From: a bacterium
GTDB lineage: Bacteria > 4484-113 > JAFGCY01
Reading direction: 5' to 3'
NCBI GenBank assembly: GCA_020849855.1
Contig: JADZFO010000002.1
Location: 62,001 to 126,000 of the forward strand
Length of the DNA stretch: 64,000 bases
Shown: positions 35,094-44,827 of the stretch, piece after piece
Layout of the letters: each line of letters opens with the position of its first letter
Numbering within the stretch: position 1 is the first letter of the stretch
The notes under the pieces: model-generated
Database searches by the model: none
Told to the model about the DNA's origin: nothing
The model's input: only the letters and a program-made list of their open reading frames with translations
Position numbers and translations under genes: made by a program

Positions 35094-35176
35094 GGCATTC
35101 CCCTTTGCTTGGATTAGCAGGCGGATTCTAGCGTGTGCCCGGCTTCAGGGCAGCAGCAGGCTGCACTGGTCCGTGC

Positions 35177-35182
35177 TAAAAC
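35177..35182 (+). promoter_or_regulatory. TAAAAC -10-like box, 6 nt before the menG GTG
   Basis: The spacing (six bases) matches the leaderless pattern, but the last base is C instead of T. No Shine-Dalgarno sequence precedes the GTG. Confidence 0.35.
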
Positions 35183-35188
35183 TCTTGC

Positions 35189-35929
35189 GTGTCCGAAGCC
35201 GTCCGCGGACTGTTTGATGCCCTGGCCCGCCGCTATGACCTGGGCAATGACCTGCTCAGCCTCGGCCTGCATCGCGCCTGGAAGCAGGCCGCCGCGCGGG
35301 AGGCGCTGCGCGCGGCCCAGGCAGGGCGGCTGCGCGCCCTGGACTGCGCCTGCGGCAGCGGCGACATCCTGCTGGCGATGGCGCGCCAGGCCCGGGGCCG
35401 CCTGGACTGTGTCCTGCATGGGCTTGATTTCTCCTCCGAGATGCTGGAGGTCTGCCAGCAGCGCCTGGATGCCAGCGGCGCCGGCGCGCAGGTGGAACTG
35501 GTCTGCGGGGATGTCCTGAACCTGCAGTACGCGGATGGCAGCTTTGACGCGGCGACGATCGGCTTTGGCATCCGCAACGTGGACGACCCTCTGCGCGGGA
35601 TCTGCGAGATGGCGCGCGTGGTCCGTCCAGGCGGCAGGGTGGTGGTGCTGGAGACCGGCCAGCCCGGCAACCGCCTCTGGCGCGCGGTGTACCGGCTGTA
35701 CGGGCGCCTGGTGATGGAGCCCCTGGGCGGGATCGCCACCGGGCAGCGCGAGGCCTATGCCTACCTCAACCGCACGGCCGCCAGCTTCCCCTGCGGCGAG
35801 CGCTTCATGCAGCTGATGCGCAGCGCGACGCCGGGCAGCGCGCCGGCCTTCAGCGCGGTCAGTGGCAGGGCGCTGATGGGCGGGATCGCCTGGCTTTACT
35901 GCGGCATTCGTGCGGGGCAGGAGGCCTGA
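35189..35929 (+). CDS. menG: Demethylmenaquinone methyltransferase (MenG/UbiE)
   Basis: An S-adenosylmethionine-dependent methyltransferase acting late in quinone synthesis. Signature blocks are FDALARRYDLGNDLLSLGLHRAWK, LDCACGSGDILLAMA (SAM-binding motif I; Cys replaces the usual Val), LDFSSEMLEV, DGSFDAATIGFGIRNVDD and the family-specific VVVLETGQP. The 246-residue length fits. MenG is preferred over UbiE because no other ubiquinone genes are present and the window suggests menaquinone-linked anaerobic respiration; the sequence alone cannot decide between them. The start is GTG 35189. Confidence 0.85.
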   Translation: MSEAVRGLFDALARRYDLGNDLLSLGLHRAWKQAAAREALRAAQAGRLRALDCACGSGDILLAMARQARGRLDCVLHGLDFSSEMLEVCQQRLDASGAGAQVELVCGDVLNLQYADGSFDAATIGFGIRNVDDPLRGICEMARVVRPGGRVVVLETGQPGNRLWRAVYRLYGRLVMEPLGGIATGQREAYAYLNRTAASFPCGERFMQLMRSATPGSAPAFSAVSGRALMGGIAWLYCGIRAGQEA

Positions 35930-35957
35930 AAAGTGCTGTGCTGCGCGGCTGGACAGG

Positions 35958-35963
35958 TATAAT
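35958..35963 (+). promoter_or_regulatory. -10 box of the tRNA-Gln gene
   Basis: A perfect TATAAT 33 bp upstream of the tRNA. No convincing -35 is visible at 16-18 bp. A CGGC-AAAAA-GCCG hairpin lies between box and tRNA. Confidence 0.5.
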
Positions 35964-35995
35964 CACTGCCCGGCAAAAAGCCGCGGCCTATGCGT

Positions 35996-36066
35996 TGGGG
36001 AGTAGTGTAACGGTAGCACATCAGCCTTTGGAGCTGAGCGTCAAGGTTCGAATCCTTGCTCCCCAG
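35996..36066 (+). tRNA. tRNA-Gln (anticodon TTG)
   Basis: Cloverleaf read by eye: acceptor TGGGGAG/CTCCCCA with U1-A72, D arm GTGT/GCAC with GGTA in the loop, anticodon arm TCAGC-CTTTGGA-GCTGA giving anticodon TTG, variable loop GCGT, T arm CAAGG-TTCGAAT-CCTTG, discriminator G73. U1-A72 and G73 are also features of E. coli tRNA-Gln, supporting the identity. CCA is not encoded. Confidence 0.93.
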
Positions 36067-36148
36067 TATTCAGTTAATTAAGCTCCACTATAGATTAATT
36101 CGCGCCGGCGCGGCCTATCAGTTATAGACACTCCACTGGAGGTGCGTC

Positions 36149-36898
36149 ATGCGTCTGCAGGGAAAAGTTGCACTTGTTACCGGCGCCGGAAGCGGCATCG
36201 GGCGCGGCATCGCCGAGGCCTTTGTCCGCGAGGGGGCCAGCGTGGCGCTGGCGGACTGGTCGGAGCCGGGCGGTAAGGAAAGCCTGGCCCAGATCGAGGC
36301 CGCGCACGGAACCGCCATACTGGTGCTGGGGGATGTCAGCCACGCGCAGGACGCCCAGCGCATGGTGGATGCCTGCATCGAGCGCTTCGGCCGGATCGAC
36401 ATCCTGGTCAACAACGCCGGCATCCTGCGCAGCGGCGCGCTGCATGAGACCGATGAGCAGACCTGGGACCTGGTTCTTGATGTGAACCTCAAGAGCGTTT
36501 ACCTGCTGAGCCATGCGGCGCTGCCGCACATGCTTGGCCAGGGCAAGGGCAGGATCCTGAACATCGCGTCAGTGGCCGGCCTGCAGGGCTTTGAGAAGCT
36601 GGCCGCCTACTGCGCATCCAAGGGCGCGATTGTGGAGCTGACCCGCAACATGGCAGTGGACTACAGCCCCCTGGGTATCAACGTCAACTGCATTGCCCCG
36701 GGCCTGATCGCCACCGCGATGACGGCGGGGATCCTGGAGCAAGAGGCCAGCCGCGAGGCTTTTGTGAGCCAGACACCCACGCACAGCGTGGGGCAGCCGG
36801 AGGACATCGCCAGCGCGGCGGTGTACCTGTGCTCTGACGAAAGCGACTTCGTGACCGGCGAGGTGCTGGTCATCGACGGCGGGCTGACGGTCAGGTAG
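36149..36898 (+). CDS. SDR family oxidoreductase (FabG-like)
   Basis: A classical short-chain dehydrogenase/reductase of 249 residues. Motifs are TGAGSGIGRGIAEAF (cofactor-binding TGxxxGIG), NNAGIL, the catalytic Ser in IASVAGLQG and YCASKGA with Tyr and Lys. D39 region VALADWSEP suggests NAD rather than NADP, since an Asp follows the second strand. C-terminal GEVLVIDGGLTVR is typical. The start is fixed by GGAGGTG. Substrate unknown; relatives act on 3-oxoacyl-ACP, sugars or sterols. It lies alone behind the tRNA. Confidence 0.87.
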   Translation: MRLQGKVALVTGAGSGIGRGIAEAFVREGASVALADWSEPGGKESLAQIEAAHGTAILVLGDVSHAQDAQRMVDACIERFGRIDILVNNAGILRSGALHETDEQTWDLVLDVNLKSVYLLSHAALPHMLGQGKGRILNIASVAGLQGFEKLAAYCASKGAIVELTRNMAVDYSPLGINVNCIAPGLIATAMTAGILEQEASREAFVSQTPTHSVGQPEDIASAAVYLCSDESDFVTGEVLVIDGGLTVR

Positions 36899-36975
36899 GC
36901 ATAAGGACAGCGAAACAGCGGCTTAACGGATCCATAGCAATGTTAGCGGCAGCTGTCAGGCCGCTTCAAAGGAAA

Positions 36976-37015
36976 GGGGCGGGTACTGCGCCCCGCCCCT
37001 TCAGGTCATTTGCAT
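36976..37015. terminator. Bidirectional hairpin between convergent genes
   Basis: GGGGCGGG (36976-36983) pairs with CCCGCCCC (36992-36999). On the minus strand it is followed by TTTCCTTTG, so it can end the seven-repeat lipoprotein gene; the plus-strand tail is poorer in T. Confidence 0.65.
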
Positions 37016-37088
37016 CTTGTACTAAGGCCTAAGCTGCGATCCTCAGAGCCCCTGAGCTCTGGAGGCTGGCGCCAAGCCGCCGCTTCCT

Positions 37089-38717
37089 CTACTCGAAGCC
37101 CCAGATATAGCGCAGCTGGCCGTTGGTCAGGTCGAAGTAGCTGATGGCCGCATGGCCCGCGACCACGACCAGTGATGTGTCGCGCCCGGTGATGACGCTG
37201 GACTCGTCCAGGATCACCCCTTCGCCCCAGCTGGAGCCGTCGGCGTCGTTGGCCTTGATGAAGCGCAGGTCGCCAAAGATGCCGCTGTGGTAGCTGATCG
37301 CCGGCACGCCGTCGAGGATGGCCATCGAGCCATAGGAGCCGCGGTCGTCATCCGCGCCGTCGAGCAGCAGCGACTGGGCCGGCCAGGATGAGCCGGTCTC
37401 GTCGTTGGCCCGCAGGTACATCAGGGCCGAGAAGCCGATGTCGTAGTGCGCGATGGCCGGGCGGCCGTTCACCACCAGCAGGGTGTTGTGGAAGCCGGCG
37501 TTGTTTTCCGTGTCCAGTTCCTGGGCCGGGTTCCAGGTGTCGCCGGTGCTGTCGGCCGCGCGGATAAAGCGCAGGTCCGCCGGGCCGCCGGCGCGGTAGG
37601 CAATCGCCGGCGAGCCGCTGACCACGGCCAGCGAGGTGTAGACACCGCAGTTGCCGTTGTTGTCCAGCAGGATGGATGCAGGCCAGTCGTCGCCGGTGGC
37701 GTCATTGGCCCGGACATAGCGCAGGGTGCCGCTGCCGTTGTCATTAAAGCTCACCGCGGGCCGGCCGTCGATCACGGCCAGGCTGCAGAACTCGCCCATG
37801 ATGTCGCTGCCGCTGCCGGCCAGGATCTCCGGCGAACCCCAGCTGTCGCCCAGGGGGTCGCTGGCGCGGACATAGCGCAGCTCATCGGAGGTGGTGTTGT
37901 GATAGGCGATGGCCGGGTTGCCATCCACGATCTGCATGGAGTTGAAGAGGCCGGTCTCCTCGAAGGCGTCGACGATCTGCGACTGGCCCCAGGTCGCGCC
38001 GAAGGGGTCGCCGGCGCGGATGTAGCACAGGTCGTCGGCATTCTGTTCATAGAAGGCGATCGCCGGGCGCCCCTGGACCAGCAGCATGGAGGTATAGCCG
38101 CCGGAGAAGTTCACATCACGCGCGCCGCCGGTCACATCCAGGATGAGGTCGAGCTGCTCGATGTTGATGTTGTCGCCGTCATAGGAAAGCGCGGCGATGA
38201 AGAGGTCGCCGTTGCCCGGCCGCGCGAAGTCGCGCACGCTGAGGTCGAGGCTGATCTGCGGGTCGCTTACAGGACCATAGATGGCCCAGGAGTTGGTGAC
38301 GAAGTCCGAGACCGCGAACCAGGCTGCGCCGGAGTTGCTGGAGTTCATCGTGACCACGCAGTCGGTGGCGTCCTGGGCGAAGCCAAAGTGCCAGATGCCC
38401 CAGCTGTACTGGCCCGCGCTGCTGCTCAGCACCAGCGAGTTGCCGTCGAGGCTCGTCCCCGGGATGCTGGCGCTGTACTCGCTGCCCAGCAGGGTGTACT
38501 GCACCAGGGCGCTGGAGCCGCGCAGCTGCGACAGGGGCGGCAGGCCGCGCCCGGCATCCAGCTGCTGCGGCCCGCTGCTGGGGACCACGGACATCCTCTG
38601 GGCCGGTGCGGGCCCTGGTGTGCTTGAGGCCTGCAGGGAGTCTGAAGTGTTACCGCCGCAGGACAGAAGTCCAAGCATGACGGCGCAAACGGCAGCGGCA
38701 GAACTGATGCTTCGCAT
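37089..38717 (-). CDS. Lipoprotein with seven propeller-like repeats
   Basis: A 542-residue lipoprotein (lipobox LLSC; RBS GAGGG). After an N-terminal domain of about 190 residues come seven repeats of about 48 residues with consensus S-hydrophobic-x-V-x-G-R-P-A-I-A-Y, then D/E-L-R-Y-x-R-A-x-D-x-x-G-x-x-W (for example DGRPAVSFNDNGSGTLRYV). Seven equal blades suggest a closed beta-propeller anchored on the cell surface. No catalytic residues are apparent. It may bind glycans or proteins; the assignment stays structural. Confidence 0.8.
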   Translation of the reverse strand: MRSISSAAAVCAVMLGLLSCGGNTSDSLQASSTPGPAPAQRMSVVPSSGPQQLDAGRGLPPLSQLRGSSALVQYTLLGSEYSASIPGTSLDGNSLVLSSSAGQYSWGIWHFGFAQDATDCVVTMNSSNSGAAWFAVSDFVTNSWAIYGPVSDPQISLDLSVRDFARPGNGDLFIAALSYDGDNINIEQLDLILDVTGGARDVNFSGGYTSMLLVQGRPAIAFYEQNADDLCYIRAGDPFGATWGQSQIVDAFEETGLFNSMQIVDGNPAIAYHNTTSDELRYVRASDPLGDSWGSPEILAGSGSDIMGEFCSLAVIDGRPAVSFNDNGSGTLRYVRANDATGDDWPASILLDNNGNCGVYTSLAVVSGSPAIAYRAGGPADLRFIRAADSTGDTWNPAQELDTENNAGFHNTLLVVNGRPAIAHYDIGFSALMYLRANDETGSSWPAQSLLLDGADDDRGSYGSMAILDGVPAISYHSGIFGDLRFIKANDADGSSWGEGVILDESSVITGRDTSLVVVAGHAAISYFDLTNGQLRYIWGFE

Positions 38718-38860
38718 CGTGAACCCTCACTTGCTTCCAGAATGGAATGCGCGTTGCCACTATATCAGGTCTGGCAGCGCCGCAAATCCTGCTCAATCCA
38801 GAATTCACTGAAGGACGCTGGCTGCAGCGCTGCCTGCTGATTCTCTCAAATTTGAGCCGG

Positions 38861-41800
38861 TTATTGCGCCTGCCTGCCCAGCGCCGCATCCAGGGGCGGG
38901 TCGAAGCTGTACTCCGGGTGGCCCTCCAGCATGTCGTAAAGCGGCTGGGCCGGACGGCAGTCCGGAAGCGGGTTGCTGACGGCATTCATGCTGAAAAGCT
39001 TGATCGCCGGGTTGTCCGGGAGGGTCAGGGTCCGGGCGCCGGCGGGGATGTCCAGGCTGTAGCGGTAGAGATAGCTGTACTGGTAGATCTCATTGCGGCC
39101 GCCGCTGATGTGGCGGTGGCTGGCATACCAGGCTACCGGGTCGCGGCGGGTATAGCCCGGCCGTATCCCCGTCAGCTTCTGGGCCCACTCGAAGGCGATC
39201 TCGGGAGACTCGCCCTGCCATGTGCGGCTGTCCCACTGGCCCAGGAAGCCGCCCCAGTCCTGAATGCTGATCCTGCGGCTCTGGCCGTCCACCTTGAACT
39301 CCGCATCCGGCGCGGCCGGCGAGGCCGCGGCCACGAAGCACAGGCGGGTCGCCGCGCCGCCCGGCAGGGCGATCTGCTGGCCGCGGCAGCTGACCGCGTT
39401 GGGGCTGTTGTTGCCCGCCGGGGCCAGGGTGAACTGCATGCCCGCATCGTCCAGCACCGCCGGCAGCTCTTCGGCCGCCAGCGAGCGGCCATCCGGGTCA
39501 AAGCCGCCGGCGTTCAGCTCGCCGTCGCGGCTGGCCGCAACGGTGTCGAAGGGCAGGGCCAGAGGCGCAGCCGCCGGTGCCGCCGCGGGCGGACCGCTTT
39601 GCAGGCTGATCTTGTATGTCTGGAGCTGGTAGGGGCCGAAGTCAATCTCCATGCTTTCCAGCGGGCCGGCCAGGCGGGGGTTGCCGCCGGTCGGACGCTC
39701 CTGCCCATCCACCTGCTGCCAGTTGATGATCGGCGCAGCAAAGGCAAGCTTGACGCCTGCCTGGGGCTGCGCGTCCATGTTGACCATGCGGATCACCAGC
39801 GAGTCGTCATCCTCGGCCTTCTTGAGGGCCAGCACGCGGATGCGCGGGTTGTCGATGCTCAGCAGGGAGTACTGGCGGCCGAGACTGCCGGGATGCCCGG
39901 AGGTCTCGAAGGCCAGCAGCGGCTGGTCAAAGCTGTAGGCCTGCCAGTCTGCGCCGCTGGCGCCCGGCGAGCCCTGATGACCCACCAGGGCATAGCTGAT
40001 CTCGTGGCGGCCCCAGTCCTGGCTGCACTGGTCGGCATAGTCATAGCGCACCTGGCCTTCCTTGCTCAGGACCGGGCCGGGCGTGCGCAGCAGGGTCAGG
40101 CGCAGGGTGTTGTCGCTGGGCTTGTCGCTGCCGTACTTGCTGGGGCAAAGCACGGTAGCGCCGTGGCTGCCGCTGGCGTCGGTCAGGTCGAACCACTGAT
40201 GCGCCGGCACTTCGTACTGCTTCTCATGGTTGGTGGGACGCTGGATGGTGCTGACTTCCCAGTTGTAGGTCGCCAGCGGGTTCTTCGCAGTCAGGGGGAA
40301 GACGGCCTTCAGGCTGCAGCTGGGAGTAAGCCAGTCGATTCGGTTGTGGAACTCGACCCGCTCGCCGGCCCTGCCGCTGGCCAGGCTGATGGTGGTGACG
40401 AACTTGCTGCCGCGGGCCTGGCGCGAAACCTCCAGCGCCACGCGGGCCGGACCTTTCTCGGAGATCCTGATCTCGGCCGCGCCATCGACATAGCCCACCG
40501 GCGGGGCCGACTGGTCATCCCAGTCAACGTTCCAGGCCGGCCAGTAGCCCGGCTGGTCGTGGATAAAGGCCAGACGGTGCGGCTCGGCCAGCAGCTCCCT
40601 GCCGGAGCGCTTGTCGAAGATCGAAGCCACATCGCCCGCGGCGTTCAGGCTGACCTTATAGGCAGCGTTCTCCAGGGTGCTCTCGCTGACCTTCAGTTCG
40701 CTGCTCTGCTGCTGCTCATCGGTCCAGTACTGCAGGCGGTAGACGCTGTAGCTCAGCGGCGGCACATCAGCCAGGAAGCTGACGCGGACGCGCTGCATGC
40801 CGGTGAACTGCGTCTGGGCCGGCACGCGCTGCCCGTCGGGGCCGGTGACGCTGATGCCGACGCCGTCCTCGGCCGCCTGGGTCTCGAAGCTGACGATGTC
40901 CTGACGTGCCACATTCAGAGGGTTGTAGACCACCAGCGGACGGTCGGGATTCTGGCCCTCCGGGCTGGAGGTATCAAGCCCGGCCGCGACGGCCTCAACC
41001 GAAGTTTCCAGCACGTCGGCGAAGTGGTTCAGGGCCAGGATGTTGTCGTTCCAGGAATAGTTGTAGGCCACCGGCAGGCTGGTGCCCGGCAGGATGTCGT
41101 GCATCTGGCTGCCCAGGGTCAGATACCAGGCCTTCTCCAGCTTGAGCGAAGGATAGGGCAGGCCGCGCAGCAGGCCGGCGCTGACCGCGGCGCGCTCCGC
41201 CGCATCGGCCAGCTTCTCGCAGTCGTGGTTCAGCTTCTTCATATAGGCCTGGCTGGTTACCGAGCCTGAGCTGTGCTGGGTCAGCAGCAGGTCGCCCTTG
41301 TAGCGCGGGAGTTTGGCGATCTGTTCATCGGTCAGGTCAAGGAACATCTGCTCGGCGCTGCCCGATACCACGCGTACCGAGCCGGTGCCGCTGACGCTCT
41401 TCTCAATCCACTCCACCGAGCTGTCCACCGGGGCGCCGCCTGTATCGCCGGTGCCGAAGTAGTGATAGTCCACGTAGGCCCCGGACTTGTCGCCGGTCTC
41501 CATGATGCGCTTCAGCCACTCGGGGCTCTGGCTGAGGTCTTCAGTCACCTTGCCCACATAGGCGCCGGGGTTGAAGGCGCTGACGACGATGCTGCTGCCG
41601 TCCAGGCCTTCCCACACGCCAACGTTGAAGGGGATGCCCATGGCGCTGCCCCAGGAGAGCTTCTGGGTTGAGAAGCCCTTGATTCCGCAGTGGTCGAGGA
41701 TGCAGGGCATCGAGGCCGGGAAGCCGAAGCAGTCGGGGATCATGAACTCAACGCTGCTCTTGCCGAACTCGCGCTCAAAGTAGTGGTTGCCATACAGCAC

Positions 41801-42235
41801 CTGGCGGATCAGCGACTCCGAGCTTGGCACATTCACATCGCACTCATCGACGCTGGAACCGCAGGGGAACCAGCGGCCGGCGGCGATATAGCCCTTCAGC
41901 TTTTCGTAAGCCTCGGGGTAGTACTCCTTCATCATCTGATAGCGCCGGGAGCCCGAGAAGTTGAAGACATAGTTGGGATACTTTTCAATCAGGCGGAAGT
42001 TGCCATAAAGGGTCTCCGGGATATAGTCGCGGATTACCTGCGGATAGGCCCAGCGCCACTGGGTATCCAGGTGCGCATAGCCCACGACATAAAGCGTGTT
42101 TTCGTTTCGCATTTGCATGAGTGTCAGCTCCGTGGGTCCCTCATGGGTTGAGTGCGCCAGCGCTGCTGCGGGCAGGGCCAGGCTGAGCAGCAGGCTGAGC
42201 ATGCTGAGAAGGCGGTGGATATGTGATGTTGTCAT
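38861..42235 (-). CDS. Secreted GH38 alpha-mannosidase
   Basis: A 1,124-residue glycoside hydrolase of family 38. The signal peptide ends ALPAAALA. Zinc and catalytic motifs are VVGYAHLDTQWRW (H55, D57), the nucleophile D168 in FMIPDCFGFPASMP, and the TQKLSWG and DYHYFGTGDTGG regions further along. The middle three-helix domain and the C-terminal beta-sandwich domains have normal length; an extra 250 residues at the C terminus look like an additional beta-domain. It begins with an ATG that overlaps the HPr-EI-EIIA stop by 4 bp (ATGA), so it is translationally coupled in a PTS operon. The exported location differs from cytosolic E. coli MngB, which acts on a phosphorylated substrate. Confidence 0.9.
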   Translation of the reverse strand: MTTSHIHRLLSMLSLLLSLALPAAALAHSTHEGPTELTLMQMRNENTLYVVGYAHLDTQWRWAYPQVIRDYIPETLYGNFRLIEKYPNYVFNFSGSRRYQMMKEYYPEAYEKLKGYIAAGRWFPCGSSVDECDVNVPSSESLIRQVLYGNHYFEREFGKSSVEFMIPDCFGFPASMPCILDHCGIKGFSTQKLSWGSAMGIPFNVGVWEGLDGSSIVVSAFNPGAYVGKVTEDLSQSPEWLKRIMETGDKSGAYVDYHYFGTGDTGGAPVDSSVEWIEKSVSGTGSVRVVSGSAEQMFLDLTDEQIAKLPRYKGDLLLTQHSSGSVTSQAYMKKLNHDCEKLADAAERAAVSAGLLRGLPYPSLKLEKAWYLTLGSQMHDILPGTSLPVAYNYSWNDNILALNHFADVLETSVEAVAAGLDTSSPEGQNPDRPLVVYNPLNVARQDIVSFETQAAEDGVGISVTGPDGQRVPAQTQFTGMQRVRVSFLADVPPLSYSVYRLQYWTDEQQQSSELKVSESTLENAAYKVSLNAAGDVASIFDKRSGRELLAEPHRLAFIHDQPGYWPAWNVDWDDQSAPPVGYVDGAAEIRISEKGPARVALEVSRQARGSKFVTTISLASGRAGERVEFHNRIDWLTPSCSLKAVFPLTAKNPLATYNWEVSTIQRPTNHEKQYEVPAHQWFDLTDASGSHGATVLCPSKYGSDKPSDNTLRLTLLRTPGPVLSKEGQVRYDYADQCSQDWGRHEISYALVGHQGSPGASGADWQAYSFDQPLLAFETSGHPGSLGRQYSLLSIDNPRIRVLALKKAEDDDSLVIRMVNMDAQPQAGVKLAFAAPIINWQQVDGQERPTGGNPRLAGPLESMEIDFGPYQLQTYKISLQSGPPAAAPAAAPLALPFDTVAASRDGELNAGGFDPDGRSLAAEELPAVLDDAGMQFTLAPAGNNSPNAVSCRGQQIALPGGAATRLCFVAAASPAAPDAEFKVDGQSRRISIQDWGGFLGQWDSRTWQGESPEIAFEWAQKLTGIRPGYTRRDPVAWYASHRHISGGRNEIYQYSYLYRYSLDIPAGARTLTLPDNPAIKLFSMNAVSNPLPDCRPAQPLYDMLEGHPEYSFDPPLDAALGRQAQ

Positions 42236-44787
42236 GGCTGGACCTCGGTGCCTGGAAGATTTAGCTGCCTGCTCAGCAGCTCACAGACCTCTGCGTCATC
42301 AGAAGCAGAGCTTAGCGCATCCCGGAACTCCTCTCGCATCAGCAGACGGGCGAGGGCGGCGAAGACGCGCAGGTGCAGGTTGCCGTCCGCCGCGGCGGGG
42401 TCGGCCTGCTCGGGCATGCAGAGCATGATCACTGTATGAACTGGCTGCTCGTCCAGCGCCGCCCAGTGGATGGGCCGGGCCGGGCGCAGCACAGAGAGGC
42501 TGGCATGCGCCGCGCTGCTGCTCTTGCAGTGCGGGATGGCAAAGCCGTGGCCAAGGCCGGTGGAGTAGGTGGCCTCGCGCTGCCAGATGGCCTGCTCCAG
42601 TGCGTCCGCGTCATCCGTGCGGCCGCTGGCGTAGAGCCTGTGACAGAGGTAGTGGATGGCCTGGGCCTTGGTCTCGACGGCTGCATTCAGGCAGACGAGT
42701 TCACGGCTGAGCAGGGGCAGGCGCGCTTCGGCATGCCCCACCTTGTCCAGCAGCGCTTCAACTTCCTCAGCGCTTTCGCAGTTGCAGGCCGCGTCCAGCA
42801 GGGCGCGGCAGCTGGTGCTGTCCAGCCCGCGCAGACGCCGTTTAAGCGCCGGCACGCCAGGGGATGAAAGGCTCAGCTCGTCAAAGCCAAGGCCAAGCAG
42901 CAGGGGCAGGTTGCGCGGGTCGCCGGCCATCTCGCCGCAGAGCCCCGTCCAGCAGCCGGCGCGCCGGCTGCCCTCGCACAGCAGCCGCAAAAGGCGCAGA
43001 AAGGCCGGGTGCCGGACATTATGCAGCCAGGCCACAGCAGGGTTGCCGCGATCGGCGGCGAAGGTGTACTGGCACAGGTCGTTGGAACCGACGGAGATGA
43101 AATCCACCTTGCGGCCGATCTCCTGCGCCTGCAGGGCGGCGGAGGGGACCTCCACCATCACGCCGACAGGCACTGCGGCGACCGGCAGGCCCTCGCTTTG
43201 CAGCTCCTGGCGCACAGACTCGACCAGGGCCCTGAAGTCCGCAGCCTCGCCGGCCGTGCTGACCATCGGCGCCATGATCTTCAGGCTGCCATGCAGGGAG
43301 GCGCGCAGCAGGGCGCGCAGCTGGCTGCGGATCAGCTCGGGGAAACGGCCATAGATCCGCAGGCCGCGAAAGCCCAGGAAGGGGTTGGCCTCGCGCTGGA
43401 TCTGCAGGTAGTCCAGGGGCTTGTCGCCGCCGATGTCGATGGTCCGGAAGATCACAGCGCGGGGGCCGGCGCTTTCAACTGTGCGGCGGTAAATGCTGTA
43501 CTGCTCTTCCTCAGTCGGCGGCTGTGTGCGCTCATAGAACAGCAGCTCTGTCCTGAACAGGCCGATGCCGTCGGCGCCGCACTCAAGCGCGGCGGAGGCT
43601 TCTTCAGCCGAGGCGATGTTGGCGGCAATCTCGATGGCCACTCCATCGGCGCTGCTTGCCGTGCTGCTGGCTGTCAGCAGCTCCTGGCTGGCGCGCTCCA
43701 TCCGGGCGCTGCGCTCAAGCTCGTAAAGACGCTCTGCCAGCGGCGTCAGCTCAGTCAGCAGGAAGCCGCGGGACCCGTCGATGATGCAGAGCTCTCCGGC
43801 GGCCGCGCTGGCCGCGGCAGCGGGGGCAGCGATGGCCGGCACGGCAAAAGAGCGCGCCAGGATAGCGGCGTGTGAGGTGCTGCCGGTCTCGCCCAGCACA
43901 AGGCCGGCCAGCCTGTGACTACGCAGGGCCAGGAACTGCGCCGGAGAGAGGTTCTCCGCCACCACAATGCTGTCTTCCTCGAGCTGCGGCGAATGGGCCG
44001 CTTCAGTGTGGATGCCAAGGTGCGCCAGCAGCAAAAGGCCGATGCCGCGCAGGTCCGCGGCCCGCTCACGCAGGTAGATGCTGCCGGACTGGCCAAGCTG
44101 CCGGGCGAAGCTCTCCAGCGCGCTGACCACAGCGGCGGCGGCGGAGAGCCCTTCGCCGAGCAGGCTGTGCAGGCTCTGGGCCAGCGCGGGGTCGCGCAGG
44201 AGGGCCAGGCCAGCACGCAGTATCTCTTTCTCGTCCGCGTTCGTTGAGGCCTCGACCCGCGCGCTGAGCTCCAGCTCGACGCCGGCCTGGGCCCGCTCAA
44301 GCTGTCCCAGCTCCAGCAGGGGGTCGCGGCCGGGCTGGCGGCTGAGCTCAAGGGGCAGCCGCGCGCCGGCAATCGGCACAATGCGCCCGCGGCCGAGGCC
44401 GGCGCTGATCGGCAGGCCGCTGACCAGCTTGCCGGGGGGCAGGGCATCGAGGGCCTCCTGCCAGGCCGGGCTGAGCCCGCGCGCTGCAGCCGGGGCTGCA
44501 GGCGCCTGCTGCTCGGCCAGGGGCAGCTCGCTTTGGATAAAGGCCAGCAGGCGTTCAAAGTCAGCGCTGCTGAGGGGCTCGGCTGCGCTGAGCCGGCAGG
44601 GGTCGTCAAACAGCACCGCCGCCGCTACCAGCTCTATCACGCTGGCGCAGTTGGCGCTCTGCCCGCTGCGCTCATTGTGCAGCCTGAGCCGCAGGCCCAT
44701 CTGGCCGACCAGCTCCGCCAGCAGGCTGGCGGGTCTGGCATGCAGGCCGTCGGGCAGGGGGCAGCGGAAGGAAATCTCTGTTGGCAT
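42232..44787 (-). CDS. Multiphosphoryl transfer protein: HPr-Enzyme I-EIIA(Fru) fusion
   Basis: An 851-residue fusion that carries a complete phosphorelay from PEP. Domain order: HPr (1-90, phospho-His H16 in DGLHARPAS, with a Ser at the regulatory position, S49, in NCASVIE); Enzyme I (about 115-680, phospho-His H306 in GSTSHAAILAR, PEP-binding DIGGDKPLDY, C617 in TGLCGEMAGD); EIIA of the fructose/mannitol type (about 695-845, phospho-His H753 in GFAIPHCKSS). The start ATG 44787 is chosen because MPTEISFRC aligns with HPr; the ORF extension to 45117 is antisense-like Arg/Ser-rich sequence within the EIIB gene. No RBS is visible, so coupling to upstream genes is likely. It lacks a separate HPr kinase neighbour. 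Confidence 0.92.
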   Translation of the reverse strand: MPTEISFRCPLPDGLHARPASLLAELVGQMGLRLRLHNERSGQSANCASVIELVAAAVLFDDPCRLSAAEPLSSADFERLLAFIQSELPLAEQQAPAAPAAARGLSPAWQEALDALPPGKLVSGLPISAGLGRGRIVPIAGARLPLELSRQPGRDPLLELGQLERAQAGVELELSARVEASTNADEKEILRAGLALLRDPALAQSLHSLLGEGLSAAAAVVSALESFARQLGQSGSIYLRERAADLRGIGLLLLAHLGIHTEAAHSPQLEEDSIVVAENLSPAQFLALRSHRLAGLVLGETGSTSHAAILARSFAVPAIAAPAAAASAAAGELCIIDGSRGFLLTELTPLAERLYELERSARMERASQELLTASSTASSADGVAIEIAANIASAEEASAALECGADGIGLFRTELLFYERTQPPTEEEQYSIYRRTVESAGPRAVIFRTIDIGGDKPLDYLQIQREANPFLGFRGLRIYGRFPELIRSQLRALLRASLHGSLKIMAPMVSTAGEAADFRALVESVRQELQSEGLPVAAVPVGVMVEVPSAALQAQEIGRKVDFISVGSNDLCQYTFAADRGNPAVAWLHNVRHPAFLRLLRLLCEGSRRAGCWTGLCGEMAGDPRNLPLLLGLGFDELSLSSPGVPALKRRLRGLDSTSCRALLDAACNCESAEEVEALLDKVGHAEARLPLLSRELVCLNAAVETKAQAIHYLCHRLYASGRTDDADALEQAIWQREATYSTGLGHGFAIPHCKSSSAAHASLSVLRPARPIHWAALDEQPVHTVIMLCMPEQADPAAADGNLHLRVFAALARLLMREEFRDALSSASDDAEVCELLSRQLNLPGTEVQP

Positions 44788-44827
44788 AGAAGCGGCGGGC
44801 AGGGTCAGGCGCGGACCAGACTGGTGT

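Noticed and set aside
32628-35117. Plus-strand open frame of 829 codons opposite the S9 peptidase
   Set aside because: Antisense to a clear peptidase and begins inside low-complexity repeats.
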